Assembly (NCBI RefSeq): GCF_004366375.1
Contig: NZ_SOEF01000002.1
Coordinates: 1-64,000, forward strand
DNA from: Halanaerobium congolense
Lineage (GTDB): Bacteria > Bacillota > Halanaerobiia > Halanaerobiales > Halanaerobiaceae
Direction: 5' to 3'
DNA: 64,000 nt
Numbering within the stretch: the first letter of the stretch is position 1; each line of letters starts with the position of its first letter. Shown piece by piece: positions 51,875-59,394 of the stretch. The notes below the pieces were generated by a model. The model made no database searches. It saw nothing but the letters and a program-made list of their open reading frames with translations, and was not told the DNA's origin. A program made the position numbers and the translations under genes.

Positions 51875-52607
51875 ACCGTTTTGGATTTTGTTATTTTTTA
51901 TTTTTCTAATCTGGGAAAGGAGTGCGGCTGGTCTAAACAGCCTTATTCTGCCCTCGATTGGAGAAAGTTATCAGGCTTTAAAAGAAATTGCTCTATCCGG
52001 AATATTACTTGAAAGTTTTATAATCACTTTAAGAAGAACTCTAATTGCTTATGGGCTGGCTGTTATTTTAGGTATTATTACAGCACTTTTGCTCTATCGT
52101 TTTAAGTTTTTGCAGAGAACATTTAGACCTTTAATTACTGTGATTCAGGCAACTCCACCAGTAGTCTGGGTTTCTCTGGCAGTGGTTTGGTTTGGAGTTG
52201 CAGATGATTTGACACCGATATTCTTGATATTTATAGTCTCATTACCAGTGATTTTTGTTAATATTTTTCAGGGCTTAGAAGATATGAATGTAGAATTAGT
52301 TGAGATGGCCCAGGCCTATTCCACACCAAGATATAGAATTTTAAAAGAAATTTATCTTCCATCATTATTACCAGCCTTAGTTTCTGCTTTAAGTATAGCT
52401 TTTGCCTTTGCCTGGAAATCATCAGTTTTTGCAGAATTTATAGCTTCTTCGAGCGGTATTGGTTATCAGTTGAGCCGAGCTAATTCAATGATGGCAACCG
52501 ATAGGCTTTTTGCCTGGACCATAGTTTTAATACTATTTATGCTGTTTGTTGAATATTATTTATTAGAGAAATTAAAAAAACATGTCAGCAGGTGGAAAAA
52601 TGACTAA
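51855..52607 (+). CDS. ABC transporter permease (SsuC/TauC type)
   Basis: A 250-residue membrane protein with about six hydrophobic segments. The conserved EAA-type loop appears as MAQAYSTPRYRILKEIYLPS before LLPALVSALSIAFAFAWKSSV. It overlaps the binding-protein gene by 20 bases. The ATG at 51855 was chosen over a GTG at 51840 because GGTGG lies ahead of it. Its permease family matches the binding protein upstream. Confidence 0.88.
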   Translation: MKNSIIKPFWILLFFIFLIWERSAAGLNSLILPSIGESYQALKEIALSGILLESFIITLRRTLIAYGLAVILGIITALLLYRFKFLQRTFRPLITVIQATPPVVWVSLAVVWFGVADDLTPIFLIFIVSLPVIFVNIFQGLEDMNVELVEMAQAYSTPRYRILKEIYLPSLLPALVSALSIAFAFAWKSSVFAEFIASSSGIGYQLSRANSMMATDRLFAWTIVLILFMLFVEYYLLEKLKKHVSRWKND

Positions 52608-53370
52608 AGAGCAAATAATGTTGAAGCTTAAGAATATAAATAAGTCATTTCAAGATTTAACAGTACTTAAAAATTTAGATTTAGAAATTAATCAGGGGGA
52701 AATATGCTGTTTGCTTGGACCTTCAGGTAGTGGTAAAACAACACTATTTAGAATTGCAGCCGGGCTGGAAAAAGCTGATTCCGGTGAAATAACTAAAAAT
52801 AGTGATCCTCGTTTTGCTTATGTATTTCAATCTCCAAGACTTCTGCCCTGGAAAAATGCTGAAGAAAATTTGATTTTTGTCCAGAAAAATTACGGTTTAG
52901 AATCTGAAAAATCTTTAAGAGATTTACTTTTTCGATTGGCAAAGCTAGAAAATTTTAAAACAGCATATCCAGATGAACTATCAGGAGGTATGCAGCAGAG
53001 ATTGGAGTTAATAAGAGCTTTTGCAGTTAAACCTGATTTAGTATTTTTGGATGAGCCTTTTAAATCACTGGATATGAAGACCAGGATGAATTTAAGAAAA
53101 TTAATTACTGTCATTCAGGCGGAAACTGGTATCACATTGTTTTTAATAACTCATGATCCTGAGGAGGCACTTTTGCTGGCTGATAGAATCTACATTATGG
53201 CAGCTGAAAAGCAGGGAATAATTAAAGAAATTAAGATTGAAAAGGCAAGAGAAAAAAGAAAAATTTCTGATCCAGAACTTTATCAGCATTTGGAGAATAT
53301 AATGGATATTTTTAGTGATTTAGTTTCAGATTTAGAAGATGCAGGAGACGAAATAAAGAGACTATTTTAA
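52600..53370 (+). CDS. ABC transporter ATP-binding protein (SsuB/TauB type)
   Basis: A 256-residue ATPase: Walker A GPSGSGKTT, signature LSGGMQQRLELIRAF, Walker B LVFLDEPFKSLD and the switch histidine in FLITHDPEEAL. It overlaps the permease by eight bases, completing the importer operon. The ATG at 52600 follows AGGTGG; an in-frame ATG at 52582 is less well placed. The C-terminus extends with a charged helix (EIKIEKAREKRKI). Confidence 0.92.
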   Translation: MTKEQIMLKLKNINKSFQDLTVLKNLDLEINQGEICCLLGPSGSGKTTLFRIAAGLEKADSGEITKNSDPRFAYVFQSPRLLPWKNAEENLIFVQKNYGLESEKSLRDLLFRLAKLENFKTAYPDELSGGMQQRLELIRAFAVKPDLVFLDEPFKSLDMKTRMNLRKLITVIQAETGITLFLITHDPEEALLLADRIYIMAAEKQGIIKEIKIEKAREKRKISDPELYQHLENIMDIFSDLVSDLEDAGDEIKRLF

Positions 53371-53434
53371 ATTTTAGATTAAATTTTTATTTGTTAATTG
53401 TAATTTGAGCTGAAAATAGAGAAAGGATGATTGT

Positions 53435-54184
53435 ATGACTCCAAAAATAGGTATTGCACTTTCCGGGGGAGGAGTTAAAGGTTTTGCTCATTTAGGAGTA
53501 CTGAAGGCCTTGGAAGAGAAGGGAATAGAAGCAGATGTATTGGCTGGTGTCAGTGCTGGGGCAATTGTTGGCTCCTTCATTGCAGCTGGAAAGAAACCAT
53601 CAGAGGTAATGAAATTAATTAATGAAAGTGATTTTTTCGATTTTGCAAAACTTAGTTTGCCTAATCGAGGTATTTTTACATTGGATAATATGACTGAAAA
53701 CTTAAAAAAATCACTCGGAATTAAAAGTTTTGAGGAATTAAAAATCCCTTTTTATGTTGGGGCAGCTAATATAGAGAGAGCAAGGATGGAATATTTTGAT
53801 AAAGGAGATTTGATTAAAATTATTCAAGCTTCAGCATCTATTCCAGTTTTATTTTCACCAGTTGAAATTAATGGGGAATTATATGTAGATGGGGGTCTTT
53901 TTGAAAACTTACCTGTAAACCCACTTTTAGATAAATGTGATATTTTAATTGCTGTTAATGTAATGCCGGTAAACTTAAATGGAAAGTTAGATAGTATAAC
54001 AGATATTGCGGTCAGAACTTTTCAGCTAAAAACAATTGTGAATGCTGAGGAATTAAAGGCAAAGGCTGATATCTTTATTGAGCCAACTGGAATTGAAAAA
54101 TATAATATTTTGAACACCAAATATAGCCAGGAACTTTATGATCTCGGTTATAATTATTGTAAAAATTTAGAGATAGAAATCTAA
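53435..54184 (+). CDS. Patatin-like phospholipase
   Basis: A 249-residue serine hydrolase of the patatin/RssA group. The oxyanion loop GGGVKGFAHLGVLKALE is at the N-terminus. The catalytic serine lies in GVSAGAIVGS (about residue 40) and the dyad aspartate in DGGLFENLP. There is no signal peptide, so it acts in the cytosol or at the membrane. Lipid substrate unknown. AAAGGATG precedes the start. A weak hairpin (TGCCT..AGGCA, 54233-54265) follows it. Confidence 0.9.
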   Translation: MTPKIGIALSGGGVKGFAHLGVLKALEEKGIEADVLAGVSAGAIVGSFIAAGKKPSEVMKLINESDFFDFAKLSLPNRGIFTLDNMTENLKKSLGIKSFEELKIPFYVGAANIERARMEYFDKGDLIKIIQASASIPVLFSPVEINGELYVDGGLFENLPVNPLLDKCDILIAVNVMPVNLNGKLDSITDIAVRTFQLKTIVNAEELKAKADIFIEPTGIEKYNILNTKYSQELYDLGYNYCKNLEIEI

Positions 54185-54335
54185 AAAAAGTTAACTGGAG
54201 TTGATTTTGAAATAGCTTCAGAATTAAATCATTGCCTAATTTTATCTTTAAAATTCATAGAGGCAGCCGTTTAACAATAATTTAAAATCCCTATTTTGAC
54301 AGGCATTATAGGCTTTTTTATTTAAGAGTAAAAAT

Positions 54336-54364
54336 TTGACTTAATAAAAAAACAATTATATAAT
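54336..54364 (+). promoter_or_regulatory. Sigma-A promoter of the encapsulin operon
   Basis: TTGACT (54336-54341), exactly 17 bases, then TATAAT (54359-54364). A near-consensus promoter about 70 bases before the ferritin gene. Confidence 0.7.
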
Positions 54365-54433
54365 TAAATCAGAGTGAATAAAGATTTTCTATTAAAATAT
54401 AAGCAATTCAAAATTTAAAGGGAGGTCAGATTT

Positions 54434-54805
54434 ATGAGCGAATATCATGAACCAGAAGAAAAATTAACGGAAGAAGCGATTGATTATCATCGTATTATCA
54501 AGAGTGTGATTGAAGAATTAGAGGCAGTTGATTGGTACAATCAAAGAGCAGCTGCTACAAATGACCCTGATATTAAGGCAATTGTAGAACATAACCGTGA
54601 CGAAGAAATTGAGCACGCCTGTATGGGGCTGGAATGGCTGCGCCGTAATAATCCTGTCTGGGATGAAATGTTAAGAACTTTCCTTTTTACAACAGCAAAA
54701 ATTACTGAAGTTGAAGAAGAGGGTGAAGGTGGAGAAGGCGCGGAAGAAGACGCCTCAGCTTCCACAGGATCTCTTGGTTTGGGTAGTATGAGAGGAGGAG
54801 AATAA
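54434..54805 (+). CDS. Encapsulated ferritin-like protein (EncFtn)
   Basis: A 123-residue helical protein. The EncFtn iron site is visible as the Glu of EELEAVDWYNQRA and the EEIEH segment (DEEIEHACMGLEWLRRN). After an acidic Gly/Glu linker (about 96-110), the C-terminus ends STGSLGLGSMRG, the cargo-loading peptide that docks ferritins inside encapsulins. AGGGAGG sets the start. The shell gene follows with its ATG directly after this TAA. Inside the shell the protein oxidises and stores iron. Confidence 0.92.
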   Translation: MSEYHEPEEKLTEEAIDYHRIIKSVIEELEAVDWYNQRAAATNDPDIKAIVEHNRDEEIEHACMGLEWLRRNNPVWDEMLRTFLFTTAKITEVEEEGEGGEGAEEDASASTGSLGLGSMRGGE

Positions 54806-55606
54806 ATGGATATTTTAAAACGATCATTAGCACCATTTGCAGCAGAGGCTTGGGATTTCTTAGATGACGAGGCAACTGATGTATTAAGTCAAAAATTAAA
54901 AGCACGTAAAGAGGTGGATTTTCTAGGCCCTAAAGGTTTAGAATTATCCTCAATTAATACCGGTCGTTTCAGTCCTGTAGGAATTGAAGATGTTGAAGGG
55001 GTAACTTATTCTACAAGAGAAGTACTTCCCCTGGTAGAGCTTAAAGTTCCTTTTACAATGAAATTAAGTGAAATTGAAGCTTTAGCTCGGGGAGCAGAAG
55101 ATGTTGATACTGATGAATTAATTGAAGCTGCTTCTAAAATAGCAAAAGCGGAAAATAAAGCTGTATTTTATGGTCTTGATGAAGTAAATATTGAAGGTGT
55201 CGTTGAAGCTTCGGAATACGAAGAAGTTAGTGTCTCTGGTGGAGAAAAAGAATTAATTGCTGGGCTTTTAAAAGCACTTAATTTATTCGAAGAAAACAGT
55301 GTAGGTGGCCCTAAGCGCTTACTTTTAGGACCTGAGCTTTATTCTCTACTCTATGAATTAGATGATAAAGGTTATCCACTTAAACGTAAAGTTGAAGAAA
55401 TGGTGGATAGTGGTACCGTATTAGTTCCTGATCTCGGAAACAGAGGACTTTTAATTTCTGAGCGTGGTGGAGACTTTGAATTAACTATTGGTCAGGATAT
55501 TTCTCTTGGTTTTGAAGATAGGAATGGTGATGAGGTAGAATTATTTTTCCTCGAAACATTTACATTTAGAGTAAATGGACCAGAAGCTGCTGTTGTCCTG
55601 AAATAA
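54806..55606 (+). CDS. Encapsulin shell protein
   Basis: A 266-residue HK97-fold protein of family 1 (linocin-M18 type). Typical features are the start MDILKRSLAPFAAEAWDFLDD, KARKEVDFLGPKGLE and the C-terminal FFLETFTFRVNGPEAA. Many copies assemble into a nanocompartment that takes up the EncFtn cargo encoded just upstream, with no bases between stop and start. It is expected to protect against iron- and oxygen-derived damage. Confidence 0.95.
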   Translation: MDILKRSLAPFAAEAWDFLDDEATDVLSQKLKARKEVDFLGPKGLELSSINTGRFSPVGIEDVEGVTYSTREVLPLVELKVPFTMKLSEIEALARGAEDVDTDELIEAASKIAKAENKAVFYGLDEVNIEGVVEASEYEEVSVSGGEKELIAGLLKALNLFEENSVGGPKRLLLGPELYSLLYELDDKGYPLKRKVEEMVDSGTVLVPDLGNRGLLISERGGDFELTIGQDISLGFEDRNGDEVELFFLETFTFRVNGPEAAVVLK

Positions 55607-55629
55607 GAATAAAATGAATTAAATTATAA

Positions 55630-55669
55630 AACCGTCTGCTGGATTGATTTTAGTGGGCGGTATTTTTTG
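55630..55669 (+). terminator. Terminator after encapsulin
   Basis: ACCGTCTGCT pairs with AGTGGGCGGT (two G-T pairs, one mismatch), then TATTTTTT. Confidence 0.75.
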
Positions 55670-55720
55670 CATTTTTAACAAACATCTGTTTGAAATAGCT
55701 GGTTTATTGTAGTATAATAT

Positions 55721-55880
55721 AATTAAAGATATCAATAGTAATACAATCTTCATTTAACATATATTTTGTTATTTTTAGGAGCTTCTCAAACTCCTTTCAG
55801 TCAAACATCGAGAAGCTAATTCCCTAAAAATAACAAAATATACTATTCCGATTGAATCATTACTATTGATACCTTTAATT
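55721..55880. repeat. 160-base compound inverted repeat
   Basis: Nested perfect arms: 55721-55728 with 55873-55880 (8), 55730-55742 with 55859-55871 (13), CAATC/GATTG (55744-55748 with 55850-55854), 55760-55779 with 55823-55842 (20) and AGCTTCTC/GAGAAGCT (55780-55787 with 55810-55817), leaving a 22-base loop. No ORF lies in it. Either a mobile palindromic element or a stable transcript hairpin. Confidence 0.75.
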
Positions 55881-55911
55881 ATTGGGTTAAGATATTAAAA
55901 ACAGCAAAAAA

Positions 55912-55989
55912 CTAATTCCCCACTATTGATTAATTAGAACTATTCCGATTGAATCGTTTCTATCGAAGCGATTAATTATTGGGTTAAGA
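55912..55989. repeat. Partial direct duplicate of the right half of the palindrome
   Basis: CTAATTCCC recurs at 55816 and 55912. ACTATTCCGATTGAATC recurs at 55842-55858 and 55939-55955. TAATTATTGGGTTAAGA recurs at 55876-55892 and 55973-55989. All copies are 96-97 bases apart, so the right half of the element occurs twice in tandem with divergence between blocks. Confidence 0.7.
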
Positions 55990-56084
55990 GATCTAAAACA
56001 GAAATAAAGATGCTGATAATTTATGTATTTTCTTTTGACAGGATTTTAAATTGAGAAATGAATCAGGATTAGAAGGGAAAAAAG

Positions 56085-57356
56085 ATGGAACTTCAGAAAA
56101 AACTTGAAATTTTAAGTGATGCAGCTAAATATGATGTTTCCTGTTCTTCGAGCGGCAGCGGCAGTCGTGGTAACAGCAGCAGTTTAGGGAACACTAAAAA
56201 TAGTGGAATTTGTCACAGCTGGACGGATGATGGCCGCTGTGTTTCCCTGCTTAAAATTCTTTTTACAAATTACTGTATTTATGACTGTCAATATTGTGTC
56301 AATAGGGTCAGCAGTGATCGCCCCCGAGCTGCTTTTACGCCGGAAGAAGTTGCTCAGCTGACTGTTGACTTTTATAAAAGAAATTACATAGAAGGATTAT
56401 TTTTAAGCTCTGCAGTTAATAGAGATCCTGACTGGACAATGGAGCAGCTGCTGAGAACTGCCCAACTGCTGAGAAATAAGCATAATTATCAGGGATATAT
56501 TCATTTAAAAGCAATTCCAGGAGCAGATTTCAAATTAATTTATCAGGCGGGCTTATTAGTAGATAGAATGAGCATCAATATTGAACTTCCCAGTGAAAGC
56601 AGCTTAGAGAAATTAGCTCCCCAGAAGAAAAAAGCAGGTATTTTAGCTCCTATGAAAGGAATAGGAAAAGGGATAGAAAATAATCTAATTGAGAGAAAAA
56701 AATATAAGCAGAAAGAAAAATTTGTACCTGCTGGTCAGTCAACTCAATTGATTGTTGGGGCCAGTCCCGAGTCAGATCGTCAGATACTATCACTTTCAGA
56801 AGGATTATATGATCATTTTAATTTAAAAAGAGTATATTATTCTGCTTATTTACCGGTGGGTAATTCTTCTCTTCTGCCTGCACTACCCGGCCCACCATTA
56901 AAGCGCGAACATCGTCTTTATCAAGCCGACTGGTTACTTCGCTATTACGGATTTAAAGCGGGAGAATTGTTGACTCCCAGCAGAGAAAACTTTGATTTAA
57001 AAATTGATCCTAAAGCAGATTGGGCACTTAATAATTTAGATCAATTTCCGGTAGAAATTAATACTGCAGATTATGAGATGCTGCTGCGGGTACCTGGAAT
57101 TGGCCCAGTATCTGCAGCTAAAATAATTAAAGCAAGAAAAGAAACAAGACTAAGCCATTACAATCTAAAGAAAATGAAGATTAGTTTAAAAAGGGCTAAT
57201 TTTTTTATTACCTGTAATGGTAAATATGCAGCTGCAGTCCCTTTTGAGAGTGAAATAATTTACAGCAGATTGGCAGAAAAAGAAAGCCAGCAGCTTTCCT
57301 TATTTACAGAAAATGCGGGCACTGAGCAGGAATGGGAATTAGATAAAGTAAATTAG
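56085..57356 (+). CDS. Radical SAM protein linked to a UDG-like partner (putative DNA modification/repair)
   Basis: A 423-residue radical SAM enzyme with CxxxCxxC in TNYCIYDCQYCVNRVSSDRP (about residue 64) and the following segment EEVAQLTVDFYKRNYIEGLFLSS. It matches the layout of the TIGR03916-type family, which is encoded beside a DUF4130/TIGR03915 protein. The C-terminal region has a helix-hairpin-helix (LLRVPGIGPVSAAKIIKAR), so it may act on DNA. GAAGGG precedes the start. Its partner gene immediately downstream is interrupted by an insertion. Confidence 0.88.
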   Translation: MELQKKLEILSDAAKYDVSCSSSGSGSRGNSSSLGNTKNSGICHSWTDDGRCVSLLKILFTNYCIYDCQYCVNRVSSDRPRAAFTPEEVAQLTVDFYKRNYIEGLFLSSAVNRDPDWTMEQLLRTAQLLRNKHNYQGYIHLKAIPGADFKLIYQAGLLVDRMSINIELPSESSLEKLAPQKKKAGILAPMKGIGKGIENNLIERKKYKQKEKFVPAGQSTQLIVGASPESDRQILSLSEGLYDHFNLKRVYYSAYLPVGNSSLLPALPGPPLKREHRLYQADWLLRYYGFKAGELLTPSRENFDLKIDPKADWALNNLDQFPVEINTADYEMLLRVPGIGPVSAAKIIKARKETRLSHYNLKKMKISLKRANFFITCNGKYAAAVPFESEIIYSRLAEKESQQLSLFTENAGTEQEWELDKVN

Positions 57357-57379
57357 AAAAGACAAAGAGGTAAATAATT

Positions 57380-57670
57380 ATGAAATCAAAGTTAAATCAA
57401 GGAGCAAAAAAAGTATATGTCTATGATGGAAGTTATCAGGGCCTTTTAACTGCCTTATACTGGAGTTTTAAATTAAAGGAGATTCCAATTAAAATAATTC
57501 CGGAGTCAAAATTTAAAGATGATCTGTTTTATCAAAAAAGAAAAATAAAAACCGATAATGAGAAGGCAGAATTTTTAAGTGAACAGATTAAAAAGTATAT
57601 TTCAAAAAAAGCTCTGCATAATGTTTTTCGGGCCTATCTTTCTGAAACTAAAAAAATAGAACTTACATTT
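57380..57670 (+). pseudogene. 5' part of interrupted DUF4130 (TIGR03915) gene
   Basis: Codons 1-97 of a DUF4130 protein, the UDG-superfamily partner of the upstream radical SAM gene: VYVYDGSYQGLLTALYWSFK, then TDNEKAEFLSEQIKKYISKK. The frame then runs into the mobile element and stops at 57700 after 10 foreign codons. The 3' part resumes at 59395. Excising the element and one ATTT copy gives a continuous 267-codon frame through ELTF-YIFRYLF, a normal length. It is probably inactive, so the repair pair is likely lost in this strain. Confidence 0.85.
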
Positions 57671-57693
57671 AGGACATTTGTCCGGTCCTATTC
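57671..57693 (+). repeat. Left terminal inverted repeat of the element
   Basis: Begins AGGACATTTGTCCG then GTCCTATTC. It contains the dyad GGACA-TT-TGTCC. Confidence 0.8.
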
Positions 57694-57724
57694 TTCCTGA
57701 TTCTTAGTATTTCAAATTGATCTA

Positions 57725-58498
57725 TTATTTATCGTTATCAGAATCAAAATATTCAGGATGATATTTTTCTATCAGCTTCCTGTATTGTTTGATAACAGAA
57801 GCTCCTCTTCCTGTCATATGTTTGATCTGGATTGTGCTCACACCGCGTCTGATAAGGAATTTAACGCGTTCATAGTCCTTGATATATCTATCTACAGCAT
57901 TTAATGAATGATCTGTTTTTCTGGCTATATCAGGTGGCTGCACCTTTTGCTCATAAAGCTCTATTATTGCTTTTTTGTGAGTGGTTCCACGACCCATATC
58001 CAGTATATAACCTTTAAGAGGTAACACATCATCATGAGTTTCATGATATTCACCAATACGCTTTGAAATAGTTGCTGCAGAACGGTTCATTATTGCTGCC
58101 AGTTCCTCAACAGTTAGCATAGCACCCTGTTTTTTGGCTGCTTTGGTCAGCCTGGCAATACGTATCATATCATGTTCTGTTTTGGATACATTCTGCCTTT
58201 TTAATTCTATATCTTCCTCTATAACATAGGGAAGTTCAATAACTTCCTGCTTATATTCTTCACGTTTTTGACCCAGTTTTGGCTTGTTATTCTGGTCGGA
58301 AGTAGCAACCCAGCTTAAACCACCAAACTGATTGGTCTTTTTACGGGGGTGATATTTATACTCTAATTCAACTATATCGTCAGCTATTAGCTCCAATATT
58401 TTATGGCTGCCAAGTAGTTTGTATTCACTCTCTAAAAGTTCAATGATAGCCTGTCTGAAGGTCTTTTTATCCAGGTTAGCAAAAGGGTCCTGTCTCAT
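57725..58498 (-). CDS. DUF1670-like multi-HTH protein, second gene of the element
   Basis: A 257-residue basic protein. Its C-terminal half holds three HTH-like helices in series: LTVEELAAIMNRSAATISKR, PPDIARKTDHSLNAVDRYIK and STIQIKHMTGRGASVIKQYR. It is paralogous to the upstream gene of the element. The N-terminal part (FRQAIIELLESEYKLLGSHK) is of unknown role. It overlaps the first gene by four bases (ATGA), so they are coupled. The family name is from memory. Function unknown: transposition protein, regulator or passenger. Confidence 0.75.
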   Translation of the reverse strand: MRQDPFANLDKKTFRQAIIELLESEYKLLGSHKILELIADDIVELEYKYHPRKKTNQFGGLSWVATSDQNNKPKLGQKREEYKQEVIELPYVIEEDIELKRQNVSKTEHDMIRIARLTKAAKKQGAMLTVEELAAIMNRSAATISKRIGEYHETHDDVLPLKGYILDMGRGTTHKKAIIELYEQKVQPPDIARKTDHSLNAVDRYIKDYERVKFLIRRGVSTIQIKHMTGRGASVIKQYRKLIEKYHPEYFDSDNDK

Positions 58499-59316
58499 TT
58501 TATGACCCCCTTTTTTGCCTCAGTTTTTACTGAAGCTTTTTCTTCGGCTATGTTAACTATGTCAGCAAGTCGCTCTTTATACTCAGAGCTATTATATTTA
58601 AAATACAGTTCGGTATATTCTTTAACCAGTCTTTCTGAAATACCGACTATATGAGCTGTTTCTTTAATTGAAAGCTTATTTTTTATTGCTAGCAATACAC
58701 GTCCAAAATCATTGATATATCGCTTAATTGCTCCAGGAGAATGCCTGGTTTTCCTCTGTATTTCAGAGTAGGTATTATATTCAAGGTACAGTTTGATTAT
58801 CTTAGTTTTATGAGATACTCCGGGTCCTATATCCTGATATGTACCTCGGGTTGGGACATTAAGATCCTGATCTTTAAGTTTTTTGATATCACGTCTGATA
58901 GTTCTTGTAGAAACCTGCAGAATATCAGCCAGATCTTCCTGGGTTAGAAGACCACCCTGATCGAGTGATTCTTCTGTCATTCTCAGTATTTTAACTCTTC
59001 TGAGAGCAGATTTATTCTCTATTCTAAAGAGTGTTTTATCCTCTTTGGTTATTGATTTAGTCAGGGTTACCTGAACCTTTGGTAAATCTTCTAGAACTGG
59101 ACCGTGTTTTGCTTTCTTAGAGATTACAGTCTTAACTATTTTATCTTTTCTTTCTTGATAGGATGGATCATAATGTTTAAGTTGGTAGACTTCATTGGCA
59201 GCTTCTACAATTGCTTTTGCTTCACGTGGTGAATATTCAAATAGTTCTTTAAGAATGTATTCAAATTGACTATCTAAAGTTTTAACTTTTACACGATCAA
59301 GTTCAGTTTTAGACAT
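58495..59316 (-). CDS. DUF1670-like multi-HTH protein, first gene of the element
   Basis: A 273-residue protein with the same plan as its neighbour: an N-terminal helical domain (FEYILKELFEYSPREAKAIV) and three HTH units, LTQEDLADILQVSTRTIRRD, TYSEIQRKTRHSPGAIKRYI and SIKETAHIVGISERLVKEYT. AAGGGGG eight bases before the ATG sets the start. Its promoter region lies between the gene and the right terminal repeat. It looks like a DNA-binding protein; no catalytic residues are recognisable. Confidence 0.75.
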   Translation of the reverse strand: MSKTELDRVKVKTLDSQFEYILKELFEYSPREAKAIVEAANEVYQLKHYDPSYQERKDKIVKTVISKKAKHGPVLEDLPKVQVTLTKSITKEDKTLFRIENKSALRRVKILRMTEESLDQGGLLTQEDLADILQVSTRTIRRDIKKLKDQDLNVPTRGTYQDIGPGVSHKTKIIKLYLEYNTYSEIQRKTRHSPGAIKRYINDFGRVLLAIKNKLSIKETAHIVGISERLVKEYTELYFKYNSSEYKERLADIVNIAEEKASVKTEAKKGVIK

Positions 59317-59371
59317 TTGTTGTTCCCCCTTAACTATATCTTATATCAAACTCTTTTGTTAGTCGAACTTG

Positions 59372-59394
59372 ATTAGGGGCGGACAAATGTCCTT
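59372..59394 (-). repeat. Right terminal inverted repeat of the element
   Basis: The complement of the left end, ending CGGACAAATGTCCTT on the plus strand; the inner part (GATTAGGGG) matches the left repeat with three mismatches. Confidence 0.8.

Larger units (their letters stand above)
57671..59394. mobile_element. 1,724-bp TIR-flanked element encoding two DUF1670-like proteins
   Basis: Ends: AGGACATTTGTCCG at 57671-57684 and its exact complement at the right end (59380-59393), with 20 of 23 positions matching over the longer repeat. The flanking ATTT at 57667-57670 recurs at 59395-59398 as a 4-bp target duplication. The element splits the DUF4130 gene. Its only genes are two overlapping, minus-strand, multi-HTH proteins. 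I see no DDE, HUH, serine or tyrosine recombinase motif. It may move by a novel enzyme or be mobilised in trans. Confidence 0.85.

Noticed and set aside
55721-56000. CRISPR array
   Set aside because: Only two divergent copies with palindromic arms, no regular spacers, and no cas genes nearby.
57380-57700. A complete small protein of 106 residues
   Set aside because: The frame ends in the element's terminal repeat; the last ten codons are foreign and the remainder of DUF4130 resumes after the insertion.
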